Of a stretch of DNA of 64,000 nt, positions 19,101-27,500 are shown one piece after another. Position numbers and translations under genes: made by a program. The notes below the pieces were generated by a model that saw only the letters and a program-made list of their open reading frames with translations, was not told where the DNA came from and made no database searches. Position 1 is the stretch's first letter. The number at the start of each line of letters is the position of its first letter. Source of the DNA: Corynebacterium glucuronolyticum DSM 44120 (lineage in GTDB: Bacteria > Actinomycetota > Actinomycetes > Mycobacteriales > Mycobacteriaceae); NCBI RefSeq assembly GCF_030440595.1, contig NZ_CP047452.1, positions 1,116,001 to 1,180,000 of the forward strand, given 5' to 3'.

Positions 19101-22100
19101 CGACGGCTGTGACCAACGGCGCGGAAGTTAACGATCTTATCGACGCTGCTGTGGCTCAGGTCGCCTCCGACAACGGCGTCACCGTCGCCCTGCCCACCGG
19201 TGGCGAAACCGGTGGCCAGGTTGTTGACTCGGGCGCGCTCAACGACCTCGCCGAGAAGATCCTCGGCGCGAAGGGAATCCTTGCAGAGTCTGCTCACCAC
19301 GTCCTCCGCGCCCTCGGGCACAACGATGGAGTAGCCCCCAGCAAGCCGGACAACGCCGACGAGCTTGTCGCAACGGTGACCGCAGAGGCTGGCTCCGATT
19401 GGGCGCGCCGGGTTCTGCCCGCCTTCGACGAGGCAAAGGCTGTGCTTTTCGACGACCGGTGGGCCACCGCCCGCGAAGACATTGCTCGCCTCGCAGCTGG
19501 GGAGGAGATTCCTGCGACGGCATCCTTTACCGGTACTGGAGAGGATGTCGCAGCTATGGCACAGTGGTACGGCTTCACCGATGTGGCCGATGCTGCCCGC
19601 TCTACCGATCAGGGCGAGTTTGTTGGCACCATTGCCGTCGTCACAGGTGTGTCGCCGCACTCCATTGCCTCCGGCGTCGCCGCAGAGCTGCTTTCACGCG
19701 GGGCGACGGTGATCGCGACCTCGTCAAAGGTCACCCCAGAACGCACTGAGTGGGCTCGCAAGCTCTACCGTGAGCATGCCTCCGGTGCGGCCTCTTTCTG
19801 GCTTGTTCCCGCAAACCTCGCGTCGTACCGCGATATTGATGCCCTATCTGAGTGGATTGGAAACGAGCGCTTCGTCACCGTCGGATCCACCAAGAAGAAG
19901 GTAAAGGATGCGTGGATCCCGGATCTGCTCCTCCCGTTCGCTGCACCTCCCGTCCGCGGTTACCTGACCGATGCCGGAACCGGCGCCGAGTTCGAATCCC
20001 GTGTTTTGCTGTGGGGTGTGGAGCGGCTTATCGGTAGGCTCTCCGCCCTCGGCGAGACCACGGACGTGAACCACCGACTGCACGTCGTGCTCCCCGGATC
20101 GCCCAACCGCGGCACCTTTGGTGGCGACGGCTCCTACGGTGAGGTCAAGGCGGCCTTCGATGCGATCGTCAACAAATGGTCCGTCGAGCCGTTCGGGCAA
20201 CGTACGAGTCTGGCCCACCCGCGTATTGGTTGGGTGAAGTCGACGAACCTCATGGGGCACAACGATCGCCTCGTTGCTGTCGCTGAGCGGCACGGTGTGC
20301 ACGTGTGGACTCCCGAGACGATCGCTAAGGAACTTGTCGGACTGTGCAGCGAAGCGTCGCGCACGGCCGCTGCAGAAAAGCCGCTGGTGGCCGATCTCAC
20401 TGGTGGACTCGCCGGGGTGTCGCTTCCTGCCATCGCCGCTGAGGCGTACGCGGATGCAGCGCGCACCGAAGAGGAAGCTGTGACCAGCGGAGCGTCGAAT
20501 AGCGATGATCCGACAGCGACCAGCTCCGTAGCGACCATTCCCGCACTGCCCACACCACACCCGCGGCACCAACCGACCGACCGCGAGGTGCCGTGGACTG
20601 CAGAGGTAACCACCCCTCTGGAGGAGATGGTGGTCATTGTGGGCCTCGGCGAGGTCTCCCCGTGGGGCTCCGGCCGCACGCGCTTCGAAGCAGAGTACGG
20701 GATCGATCACCTCGGTGATGTCGACCTGACGCCCGCAGGCGTGACGGAACTGGCATGGATGATGGGACTCATTACCTGGGAAGACAACCCCACCCCCGGG
20801 TGGTACGACGCGGATGGCAATTACGTCGATGAATCGGATATCTATGACCGCTTCCACGACGATGTCATTGCACGCTGCGGTGTGCGCCCCTTTGCCGACG
20901 ACGGCCCCATCTCCGATGGTGCCTCCGGCAAGGAGATCCAGTTCTTCCTGGAAAAGGATGTCACCTTCACCGTTGATGACCTGGAAACCGCGAACACGTA
21001 CGTTGACGCAGATCCCGCATTCACCAGCGTCAGCGTAGACCAGGACGGTTCCATCCGCGTGAATCGTCGCGCAGGGGCTACCTCCCGCGTGCCAAAGAAA
21101 GCTACTCTGGCTCGTGCCGTTGGAGGCCAGATTCCGGATGGCTTCGACCCGCAGAAGTGGGGCATTCCTACAAGCCTGACGGAGTCGATCGACCGAATCG
21201 CAGTGTGGAACCTCGTTGCTACCGTCGATGCCTTCCTGTCTGCCGGATTTGAGCCCGCTGAACTGCTCCGGGCGGTACACCCGGCCGATGTGGCGACAAC
21301 TCAGGGCACTGGCTTCGGTGGAATGAGCTCCATGCGCAAGCTCTTCCTCGATAGGTTCATGGATGCGGACATTCCCTCGGATATCCTCCAGGAGACGCTG
21401 CCGAACGTTGTTGCTGCGCACACGATGCAGACCTATGTCGGCGGCTATGGATCGATGATTCACCCCATCGGTGCGTGCGCTACGGCAGCAGTGTCCGTTG
21501 AGGAAGGCGTGGATAAGATCGCGCTAGGCAAGGCAGATGTGGTTATTGCCGGCGGTATCGACGATATTTCTGTCGAGTCGATTCAGGGCTTCGCCATGAT
21601 GAACGCCACCGCAGATTCGGATGCGATGGCTGCCAAGGGGATCGACCCCCGTTTCTACTCCCGCGCCAATGACCGCCGTCGCGGCGGCTTCGTGGAAAGT
21701 GCTGGTGGCGGCACGGTCATCCTTGCTCGAGGCACGGTTGCTCGTGATCTTGGTCTTCCGGTCCTCGCCGTGGTGGCCTTTGCACAGTCCAACGGCGACG
21801 GCGCCCACACCTCCATTCCTGCCCCGGGGCTGGGAGCGCTGGCAACGGCTCGCGGTGGACAGCGTTCCCGCCTGGCCAAGTCTCTTTCGGGGCTGGGCAT
21901 CGGCGCCGATGATATCTCCGTGATTTCGAAGCACGATACGTCCACCAATGCAAACGATCCGAATGAGACGCGGCTGCACACCTATATTGCGGAGGCCCTC
22001 GGCCGCAGCGAAGGCAACCCGCAGTACGTCATCAGCCAGAAGACACTGACCGGCCACGCCAAGGGTGGTGCAGCGGTGTTCCAAATTGGTGGCATTGCCG

Positions 22101-22507
22101 ATGTCTTTGCCACCGGCAGGATCCCCGGTAACGCTGCGCTCACCTGCGTCGATCCGGAAATGAAGGACGGCACGTGGTTCACGTGGCTGAGCGAGCCCCT
22201 CCAGTTGGCAGAGGCCCCGAAGGCGGCACTTCTGACCTCCCTCGGGTTCGGCCATGTGTCCGGCTTGGTTGCTCTTGTCCACCCGGCGGCATTTGCCTCA
22301 GTGGTTGATGACCCGTCCTGGGAGAAGCGTGCCAACGCCCGCTTGGCAGCCGGTGAGCGGAGGCTTGTCCAGGGGATGCTGGGCAATAGGCCGTTGTTCG
22401 AGGGTGTCGACAACCGGAGGTTCCGTGAGGGCGACACTATTTCTGAGAAGGAAAAGCTCATGCTTCTTGACCCAGATGCTCGCCTGAGCGCAGACGGCTG
22501 GTTTTAA
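13103..22507 (+). CDS. fas: Type I fatty acid synthase, single chain
   Basis: This cytoplasmic multienzyme makes acyl-CoA from acetyl- and malonyl-CoA. ATG 13103 has AAGGAG six bases upstream and gives 3134 residues. Domains in order: acetyltransferase (Ser110 in GHSQG), enoyl reductase from about 365 (SPIMLAGMTPTTVD, VEDGRAGGHH), dehydratase near 1262-1300 (SGDFNPIHTS, PLVHGMW), malonyl/palmitoyl transferase (PGQG near 1375, Ser1477 in GHSLGEY), acyl carrier region (likely Ser1889 in GVSSRLNQQLMD), ketoreductase from about 2170, and ketosynthase from about 2506 (Cys2792 in IGACATA; HDTSTNANDPNE; KTLTGHAKGGAA). No phosphopantetheine transferase domain is present; acpS follows. It is about 150 residues longer than C. 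glutamicum FasA/FasB as I recall them, mostly because of Ala/Ser/Thr/Pro-rich linkers at about 866-959 and 1766-1850. Confidence 0.97.
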   Translation: MTATIRNYALSFDGQSTPWHKALMEVLGDPVAAEHLHRLTSRADDLLAPLGPELAALGSGRYSLEDVPNDPSPVHSVPGITAAQFGLFHVLLNSGFDIVSHPPIDFIGHSQGILGAALVERWVAGETEDAANIFALARLIGAATTKHRPGVSISSMLSVRGVDKPVIRRVIRGTNISIALVNGFRRFVLSGSPEELETARTALEKLAAEHKKKQDESGACGETIAPIMEYLEVAAPFHDSLLQPALDQVDRWCSVIGLPENIAQYNAHELAAHVLVKPLNWQETVLAAICKGATSIVCLGPGDVIATVTRDACRGRGVAVVPAGSIEKIDELTAPGYTPADPADYSEYAPRLITLPGDNAPKVDTKFSRLTGLSPIMLAGMTPTTVDPEIVAAAANAGYWAELAGGGQVTAEVLNQNVDKLKGLLKPGRTAQFNAMFMDRYLWNLHFGNSHLVTSSRRSGAPIDGVVITAGIPEIDEAEALFAELRDAGFSYVAVKPGTVAQIRQCLAIASYTDNLIIQVEDGRAGGHHSWESLDELLINTYFEIRNTPGVVLTVGGGLGDPALAATYLSGTWSEKYGLPAMPVDAVFIGTPAMTAKEAKTTDSVKKLLVNTPGTSIDENCGWVPRGEVVGGMTSGMSHLHADMHEVDNAAAECARIIASVHGDTKKIAARKDELIGAMNKTARPYFGDLATMTYADVVRRYVELDYPYVDPSWQQRMQDLLQRFEARLAEEERGDIPTLFAELDSVADAPAAVDALLAAYPQAETTTITPVDEAWFVHLSRKYPKPTGYVPALDEDLLRWWGQDCLWQSQDERYSADSVRVIPGPVSVGFVTTMNEPVADILASYEDAAARVLSDGGLTATECVSRRAFGAVDDRAAHAPASASGTPSKAFPAGRLRAQPLELTSEESTTSSGRHSKGDAIPASAPSPASALSPAAVSSLASAAPSPITSSGTPENRLCATVEEAIIASPVISWMGALMTNPTRVVDDAGWDLIHEGGQAWTLRITMDTAWDHTAVDTHAVRRLDIPLTVDESIHTGGCPVVDAERLSTAMFDLLAGIAGVGGVSAQGDTIDVLPAIETSSRSRFGEAHYAFTCARQIGVTHGSTTGAALGQDQQQIVTDALLGPCWPAIYAALGSGRVDGMPVIEGLLQAVHLDHSARVHVPIDSLLGQRISVISWADSIEESRSGRIVTVKLELFVSSDEAEAKKTTPVIEFTERFAIRGRAFGTQAPKEPAVAGGYSAEFIDTPRSHLGSYTVTAPGEMTPFAWASGDFNPIHTSHRAARVAGLSAPLVHGMWLSATAQHAAEATVKAPLTGWTYRMFSMVALHDTVDITIDRIGAVNGGGLLIEVTCTIDGTLVSQATAVTAAPHTAYVYPGQGIQAKGMGMQEQTASRAAAAVWERADAVTRERLGFSVISIVRDNPTEVVAGGVTYRHPKGVLNLTQFTQVCLATLALAQTAQLKEAGVYVPGAYFAGHSLGEYTALAAYAGVIDPDTVLELVFQRGLTMHHLVPRDAEGNSNYLLGALRPNQFGVGDEDVADYVARVAEESGEMLEIVNYNLRDQQYAIAGTIAGIEALKEDSSRRAKQAGGKSPFMLVPGIDVPFHSRVLRGGVDDFREKLDALLPHDIDPDILIGHYIPNLVAKPFVLTEEFRRAVLEVAPSTIVEKLDLNGDRSEVTRSLLIELLAWQFASPVRWIETQEFLLSRAANLDQYVEVGLGASPTLTNLAAKTLRLPGFAASDVVLRNVQRDATYVFLTDVNERELPEGTDNAETGSVATDTTSGTNGQVQETRPASAGHATGGVDSPASTATTSTTATSANTAAAATDATTAATSAAASAASVSTGGSTAQPLPFTAGHAIRALLAQANKMRLDQVGDADTIGTLTSGVSSRLNQQLMDMSAELSLPAVEGASEADMKTLTATVNAAAKNYQPFGEVLGKFVKDQVRSVFGPAGAKLEDISNRVTGTWALPAGWDAHVTMAVALGTRAGSSARGGDLALLPTAVTNGAEVNDLIDAAVAQVASDNGVTVALPTGGETGGQVVDSGALNDLAEKILGAKGILAESAHHVLRALGHNDGVAPSKPDNADELVATVTAEAGSDWARRVLPAFDEAKAVLFDDRWATAREDIARLAAGEEIPATASFTGTGEDVAAMAQWYGFTDVADAARSTDQGEFVGTIAVVTGVSPHSIASGVAAELLSRGATVIATSSKVTPERTEWARKLYREHASGAASFWLVPANLASYRDIDALSEWIGNERFVTVGSTKKKVKDAWIPDLLLPFAAPPVRGYLTDAGTGAEFESRVLLWGVERLIGRLSALGETTDVNHRLHVVLPGSPNRGTFGGDGSYGEVKAAFDAIVNKWSVEPFGQRTSLAHPRIGWVKSTNLMGHNDRLVAVAERHGVHVWTPETIAKELVGLCSEASRTAAAEKPLVADLTGGLAGVSLPAIAAEAYADAARTEEEAVTSGASNSDDPTATSSVATIPALPTPHPRHQPTDREVPWTAEVTTPLEEMVVIVGLGEVSPWGSGRTRFEAEYGIDHLGDVDLTPAGVTELAWMMGLITWEDNPTPGWYDADGNYVDESDIYDRFHDDVIARCGVRPFADDGPISDGASGKEIQFFLEKDVTFTVDDLETANTYVDADPAFTSVSVDQDGSIRVNRRAGATSRVPKKATLARAVGGQIPDGFDPQKWGIPTSLTESIDRIAVWNLVATVDAFLSAGFEPAELLRAVHPADVATTQGTGFGGMSSMRKLFLDRFMDADIPSDILQETLPNVVAAHTMQTYVGGYGSMIHPIGACATAAVSVEEGVDKIALGKADVVIAGGIDDISVESIQGFAMMNATADSDAMAAKGIDPRFYSRANDRRRGGFVESAGGGTVILARGTVARDLGLPVLAVVAFAQSNGDGAHTSIPAPGLGALATARGGQRSRLAKSLSGLGIGADDISVISKHDTSTNANDPNETRLHTYIAEALGRSEGNPQYVISQKTLTGHAKGGAAVFQIGGIADVFATGRIPGNAALTCVDPEMKDGTWFTWLSEPLQLAEAPKAALLTSLGFGHVSGLVALVHPAAFASVVDDPSWEKRANARLAAGERRLVQGMLGNRPLFEGVDNRRFREGDTISEKEKLMLLDPDARLSADGWF

Positions 22508-22816
22508 GCCTGCCTTTTAGTTGCCTCCGCAGAGCCCCAGTGGCGTGAATGCCGCCACCCCGTGCGCAGACACCCCCGTGCGCAGGAACTCCGATCGTTT
22601 GGAACTTCCCCTTTACCTGGGAATTCCGCTCCGTCGTGGATTCCTTCCTGCTCGGGGTTTCCGGCTCACCGGGCACGTCGGCTGGCAAACGCTGGTTGAC
22701 ATACGCCGGCTGGAAAATACCAGACCCAGCTAAACGCATTCCAGCTGAGGAGGTTTGCACACAAACAACGCCATACGAAGATGAGAACCCACACAAAGAG
22801 GAGAACGAGGTATTCC
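22508..22816. other. Gap between fas and acpS
   Basis: About 310 bp with a short CCCGTGCGCAG direct repeat near 22560-22582. No terminator or separate promoter was recognised, so fas and acpS may be cotranscribed. Confidence 0.35.
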
Positions 22817-23287
22817 ATGCACGAGTCAGTTTCCACACATGCAAATGCGCAGGTGCGTTCACTCGCTGTGCATGGGGCACCATCCGTGGGTGTTGACCTC
22901 GTTCACATACCGAGCTTTCGTGAGCAGTGGGAGGCACCAGGCACCACAATCTCTGGTATGTTCACTCCGTACGAGCTTCGGCAAGCGCGTAAGAAGATGG
23001 CGGTGACCGGGGATGTCTTTCAACACCTTGCCGCGCGGTGGGCTGCAAAAGAAGCTTTCATCAAGGCGTGGAGTGGGCTTATCGCCCCGGCACCTCCACT
23101 CATCGCGTCGGAACGCGTTGTATGGAGGGACATTGAGGTTCGAAGTGACCACTGTGACCGCCCGTACCTCCACCTGCACGGTGAAGTGCAACGCCTTTCT
23201 TCGCCCAATTTCGCGTCATCCCTCTCTTTATCTCACGATGGTGATTACGCGGTCGCCGTCGTTGCCCTCGCTCAATCGCACGTGTGA
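22817..23287 (+). CDS. acpS: Holo-[acyl-carrier-protein] synthase AcpS
   Basis: AcpS (EC 2.7.8.7) moves 4'-phosphopantetheine from CoA to the carrier-domain serine, here presumably that of the upstream FAS-I. The 156-residue product has the family signatures: Mg-binding Asp in SVGVDLVHIPSF, the RWAAKEAFIKAWSG helix and the C-terminal LSLSHDGDYAVAVVAL strand. ATG 22817 has ACGAGG six bases upstream; an in-frame ATG at 22781 gives a basic extension with no ribosome binding site. Placement right after fas is the standard arrangement in Mycobacteriales, whose bacterial FAS-I lacks its own transferase domain. Confidence 0.93.
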   Translation: MHESVSTHANAQVRSLAVHGAPSVGVDLVHIPSFREQWEAPGTTISGMFTPYELRQARKKMAVTGDVFQHLAARWAAKEAFIKAWSGLIAPAPPLIASERVVWRDIEVRSDHCDRPYLHLHGEVQRLSSPNFASSLSLSHDGDYAVAVVALAQSHV

Positions 23288-23902
23288 GCTGGAAGAGCCT
23301 TACGTAAAGTCCAACAACCTCGGGAGACAAGGTAGCAGCGAGAACAGTAGCGAGAGCGGGATGGTCCAGTCAATGGACCAGCCGGTGGACCAGCCGGATC
23401 GTTTTCACCGAATGTTCCATGTCGTTAAGCACTGTGTGGACGTTGAGGTGGAAACGGAACCGCTGGTCCCCGTGGGCGTGAATAGTGGCAGTGCCGTCAC
23501 AGCCTCCTGGTTGGCGTAAACCGGGAGGACAAAGGGGATCTTGCCCGTGATCCTCTCGTATGTGGGATCCGCAATTCGATGCTTCCTGTAGGGGCAACGC
23601 GGTGGATGACTGCAGCTCCGCTGTCTCTTTCCTGAAACGTGCTTTCTTGCGGGTAGAAGCAGCAGAGTGCGCCGATCCCTGTCTGCTGTCTGGTTGTGTT
23701 CTCAAAGCACATTCGACTATCGAAAACAGAGTTGTTCTCTGCAGAAGGCATTGAATATCAATATTTGGACATAAATGTTCGAATGAAAATAGATGTGAAC
23801 AGTGCGAACCAGCGAGTACTTTTTCGCGACCAGGACATCACGGGTGTGGCGGTCTGCCGGGTGCAAATCGTTCTTCGGTCAGGGTGGGGAATACCCGTGC
23901 AC
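23288..23902. other. Intergenic region after acpS, no supported gene
   Basis: Several 60-170 codon open frames overlap here on both strands, none with a good start signal or recognisable motif. A short GGACCAGCCG direct repeat lies around 23376-23397. I see no other feature. Confidence 0.4.
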
Positions 23903-23938
23903 AAAAAACCGCGTCGGATGCGCTGATCCGACGCGGTT
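23903..23938 (-). terminator. Strong terminator of the microprotein unit
   Basis: A perfect 13-bp stem (23907-23919 with 23926-23938, AACCGCGTCGGAT) with a 6-nt loop is followed, on the minus strand, by a run of T (plus-strand A at 23903-23908). It lies about 90 bp beyond the stop of the small minus-strand gene at 24027. Confidence 0.85.
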
Positions 23939-24026
23939 AGGACGCACTAGCGGTTGGCAAAAATCCGAGCCGAAACTGATTACGCCGACCGGGTGACGGC
24001 GAAGGTCACCAGTGCATGAGTGGGCG

Positions 24027-24113
24027 TTAGGCGGGGACTGCCATGATGAGGACGGACTGGAACAGTACGCCAGCTGCCATCAGGCCACCGAGAATGTACG
24101 ACAGACGAGACAT
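24027..24113 (-). CDS. 28-residue single-span membrane microprotein
   Basis: A short gene begins with ATG at 24113 preceded by an excellent GGAGGA at 5-nt spacing. Its 28 residues run MSRLSYILGGLMAAG and then a hydrophobic stretch ending VPA, so nearly the whole chain after the first few residues could span the membrane with Arg3 on the inside. It has its own plausible promoter (24194-24221) and a strong terminator (23903-23938), which together make a complete transcription unit. No homologue is recognised and the function is unknown. Toxic type I peptides and transporter or respiratory-complex regulators have this shape, but nothing here chooses among them. Confidence 0.65.
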   Translation of the reverse strand: MSRLSYILGGLMAAGVLFQSVLIMAVPA

Positions 24114-24193
24114 TTTTCCTCCGGTAGGTAACGTGAAACGAGCATGGCTGAGGAGAACCGAAATGGTTGAACAATTTCCCGAGCCGACAGGTA

Positions 24194-24221
24194 ACCATAC
24201 ACGTTTTTCTGTCTTTGTCTA
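24194..24221 (-). promoter_or_regulatory. Promoter of the microprotein gene
   Basis: On the minus strand TAGACA (24216-24221) and TATGGT (24194-24199) are separated by 16 bp, with TG just before the -10. The predicted 5' leader is about 75 nt and ends at the GGAGGA before ATG 24113. Confidence 0.45.
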
Positions 24222-24263
24222 GTCGAAAAATATATAGTCTGGTAAACGAGACGAAAAGGAATT

Positions 24264-24279
24264 AACCTAAAACTAGGTT
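24264..24279. promoter_or_regulatory. AACCTA/TAGGTT inverted repeat
   Basis: A perfect 6-bp inverted repeat with a 4-bp spacer lies in the AT-rich region between the microprotein gene and purL. The TAGGTT half resembles half of a DtxR-type iron box, but the full 19-bp consensus is not met. The binder is unknown. Confidence 0.3.
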
Positions 24280-24562
24280 GACTTATTTAAACTTAACTAA
24301 GCACGTAAATCCCTGTTATAACAACTGTCCTTGCGTTCTGAAGTGCGGGGTAGTTTGAAAAACCTGTGAGCATAGCAGGGCGTGCGTGAGGGCATTTTCG
24401 TTTGTCGTTGTGGAAAATGGAACGGGGAGGAGTCGATGGCGGGGACCAACGTCGGCAGAACGTCTGTTAACTGGCACGGAACTATCTAGTGAGGATCGAC
24501 CTGGACTAGACTAAATGCGGAAGAAATAGCCAAATTTAATGCAAGGAAGGCCCCTCCATCTC

Positions 24563-27500
24563 ATGGATGCACGTCTCGCAGTTCGCCGCAAGCCCCAGTT
24601 CCGCGACGAGGAGCGCGCGCTGCTTGCAACACTTAATAATCTCTCGGGTGTTCAGCTCGATTCCGTACAAATTCTCAACCTGTACGATGTGTTTTCCGCT
24701 TCGGAATCGGACATCGAATCACTGAGCGCCTCGATCGTGTGCGATGACCGTGTCGACGACAGGATTACTTCCGAAGAGCTTACAGAGATTCTGAATTCGG
24801 CCTCGGGTTTCCTTGCTGTTGAGCCCCTTCCTGGTCAGTACGATCAGCGAGCTGATGCAGCCAACCAGGCTTTGCGTCTTGTCCAGCCGGAAACGGAAGC
24901 GTCAATCTATTCGGCAGTTCTTTACGTATTTGAACCTGCCCAGTCTGACGAAGCCCGCGCTGCCATCCGTTCATTCCTGATTAACCCTGTTGAAGCGGGG
25001 GAGAAGGACATGAAGGTGCTCCAAGCGCCGGCTACGGGATCCGTTGAGCCCTTGCGCCAGTACCCCGGCTTTAATGAGCTTGATGAGGCTGGCCTCGAAG
25101 CACTTCTCGCTGAGCGCGGGATGGCGATGAACCTCGCTGACCTTGAAACCATTCAGGAATACTTCCGTGAGGAGGGGCGCACTCCGACGGATGTGGAGCT
25201 TTCAGTTCTTGATACGTACTGGTCGGATCACTGCCGCCACACCACCTTCAACACTGAGCTCACGGACATTGCCAATGAGGGCAGTCGTTTTAAGGATCAA
25301 CTTGCTCGCGCGCTGCGTCGTTATGATGAGCTCCGCGAGACGAACGGCAGGACGCATAAGCCACGCACCCTCATGGATATGGGCACGATCATGGGCCGCG
25401 AGCTTCGCCGTACGGGGGTCATGGATGATCAGGAAGTCTCGGAGGAGATCAACGCATGCTCCGTCTATGTGGACATCTCTCGTGGCGACGGTGAGCGATC
25501 TGATGTCCTTCATGGCGACGGTGAGCGATCTGATGTCCTTCATGGCGACGGTGAGCGAAGCGAACCGTCGCCATGGCTCCTGATGTTCAAGAACGAAACG
25601 CATAACCACCCGACGGAGATCGAGCCTTTCGGTGGCGCGTCGACGTGCCTGGGCGGGGCTATCCGTGATCCCCTCTCCGGTCGCTCCTGGGTATACCAGG
25701 CGCTGCGCCTGTCGGGTGCCGGCGACATCAACACCCCGCGCGAAGAGACGCTGGAAGGCAAGCTGCCGCAGGCGGACATCTCTGCGCGCGCGACGGCCGG
25801 TTACTCCAGTTACGGCAACCAGATCGGTCTGGCCACCACGAACGTGCGCGAATTTGTACACCCAGGCTATGTGGCCAAGCGCATGGAGCTCGGCGCTGTT
25901 GTTGCTGCCGCTCCGGTAGAAAACGTAAAGCGTCTTGAGCCCGCACATGGTGACGTGGTGATCATCCTCGGTGGTCGTACAGGCCGCGACGGTATTGGTG
26001 GTGCCACAGGTTCGTCGAAGGCACATAACGACACCTCACTTGCTACCTCCGGCGCGGAGGTTCAGAAAGGTAACCCGGTTAATGAGCGCAAGATTCAGCG
26101 CTTGTTCCGCAACCCTGAGGTTGCGCAGATGATCGTTCGTTGCAACGACTTCGGTGCCGGTGGCGTAGCTGTTGCCGTCGGCGAGTTGGCTGACAGCCTC
26201 GACATTCATCTGGAGCGCGTGCCTTTGAAGTACGCGGGCCTCAACGCCCGTGAGATCGCGATTTCGGAGTCTCAGGAGCGAATGGCCGTCGTTGTGCGTG
26301 CCGAAAACGCGGCGCGGTTCATCGAACTCGCGGAGACGGAGAACCTGGAGGCGACGCAGCTCGCCGAGGTGACAGATTCTGGTCGCCTGCGGATGTTCAA
26401 CGGTGAGGATCTCGTCCTCGATTTGTCTCGCGCGTTCATCGATACCAACGGGGCGGCCCGTTCCCAGTCCGTGTCGCTTGTCGACGCCCCCATGGAGGCC
26501 CCGCACGCTGCTCCCGCGAGCGTTGCTGAGGCGCTTGCTTCCCCGGCAGGCGGTTCGCAAGAGGGCATGGTTGAGCAGTTCGACTCCACGGTCGGCCGCT
26601 CCACCGTATTGATGCCGTTCGGTGGCAAGCATCAGAAGACATTCGAGATGGCATCCATCCAGTCGCTTCCTGTTGCAGGCGGCACACCGACCTCCTCGGT
26701 GATGACGTACGGCTACAGCCCGGAGCTTGCTAGTGAGTCCCCATTCCTCATGGGTGCCTACTCCGTGGTGGAGGCACTTGCCCGTCTTACCGCGGCGGGT
26801 GCCGATGCCACTACGGCGTGGTTGACGGTGCAGGAGTACTTCCAGCGCCTTGACCAGGAGCCGGAGCGTTGGGGCGAGGTTACCCAGGCAATCCTCGGCT
26901 TGCTGGAAGCGCAGGATGCCTTCCAAGTCGCCGCGATCGGTGGTAAGGATTCTATGAGCGGTACGTATGGTGACGGACTGCACGTCCCGCCGACGCTTGT
27001 TACCTTCGCCGTCGCCGTGATAGATAAGGCAGACGCTATCAGCGCGGCGATCCCCGACGCAGGCCTGCCCCTCTACCTCCTGCCACACACTCCGCTGGAA
27101 TCCGGCGAGCCGGATTACGAGGCTCTGCGCACCAACTTCGCAGACTTCACGGCGCTTGCTGCCCGTGGTGAGGTTCGTGCTGCTTCTGCTGTCACCCAAG
27201 CCGGTATCGGTGCAACGATTGTCAACATGGTTGCAGGTAACGGCCTTGGATTTACCGGCAGTGCCGATATCTCCTGGGTGGAGGCACACCTTGGTGGCAT
27301 CGTTTTCGCTGTTTCGGAGGGGGTAACCGTTCCCGAATCGGCACGTCTTCTCGGCCAGACCACCAATGACGGTGAGTTGAGCTTCGGTGCTGAACACCTG
27401 AGCGTCGACAAGGCACTGGACATTGCGGAGGAGCGTTACCGCAGCGTCTTCCCGCTAAACGATGCCGCTGGTGAAGACCTGCCAGACTTCGCCACGAAGC

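Noticed and set aside
19844..21463. A 539-codon minus-strand frame inside fas
   Set aside because: It lies opposite the FAS ketoreductase/ketosynthase domains, has no family motif, and results from GC-rich codon bias.
23013..23519. A 168-codon plus-strand frame overlapping acpS
   Set aside because: It overlaps the well-supported acpS in another frame and has no motif of its own.
24274..24292. DtxR iron box upstream of purL
   Set aside because: Only the TAGGTT half fits; the second half (TTATTTAA) departs from the consensus at several positions. It was kept only as an inverted repeat.
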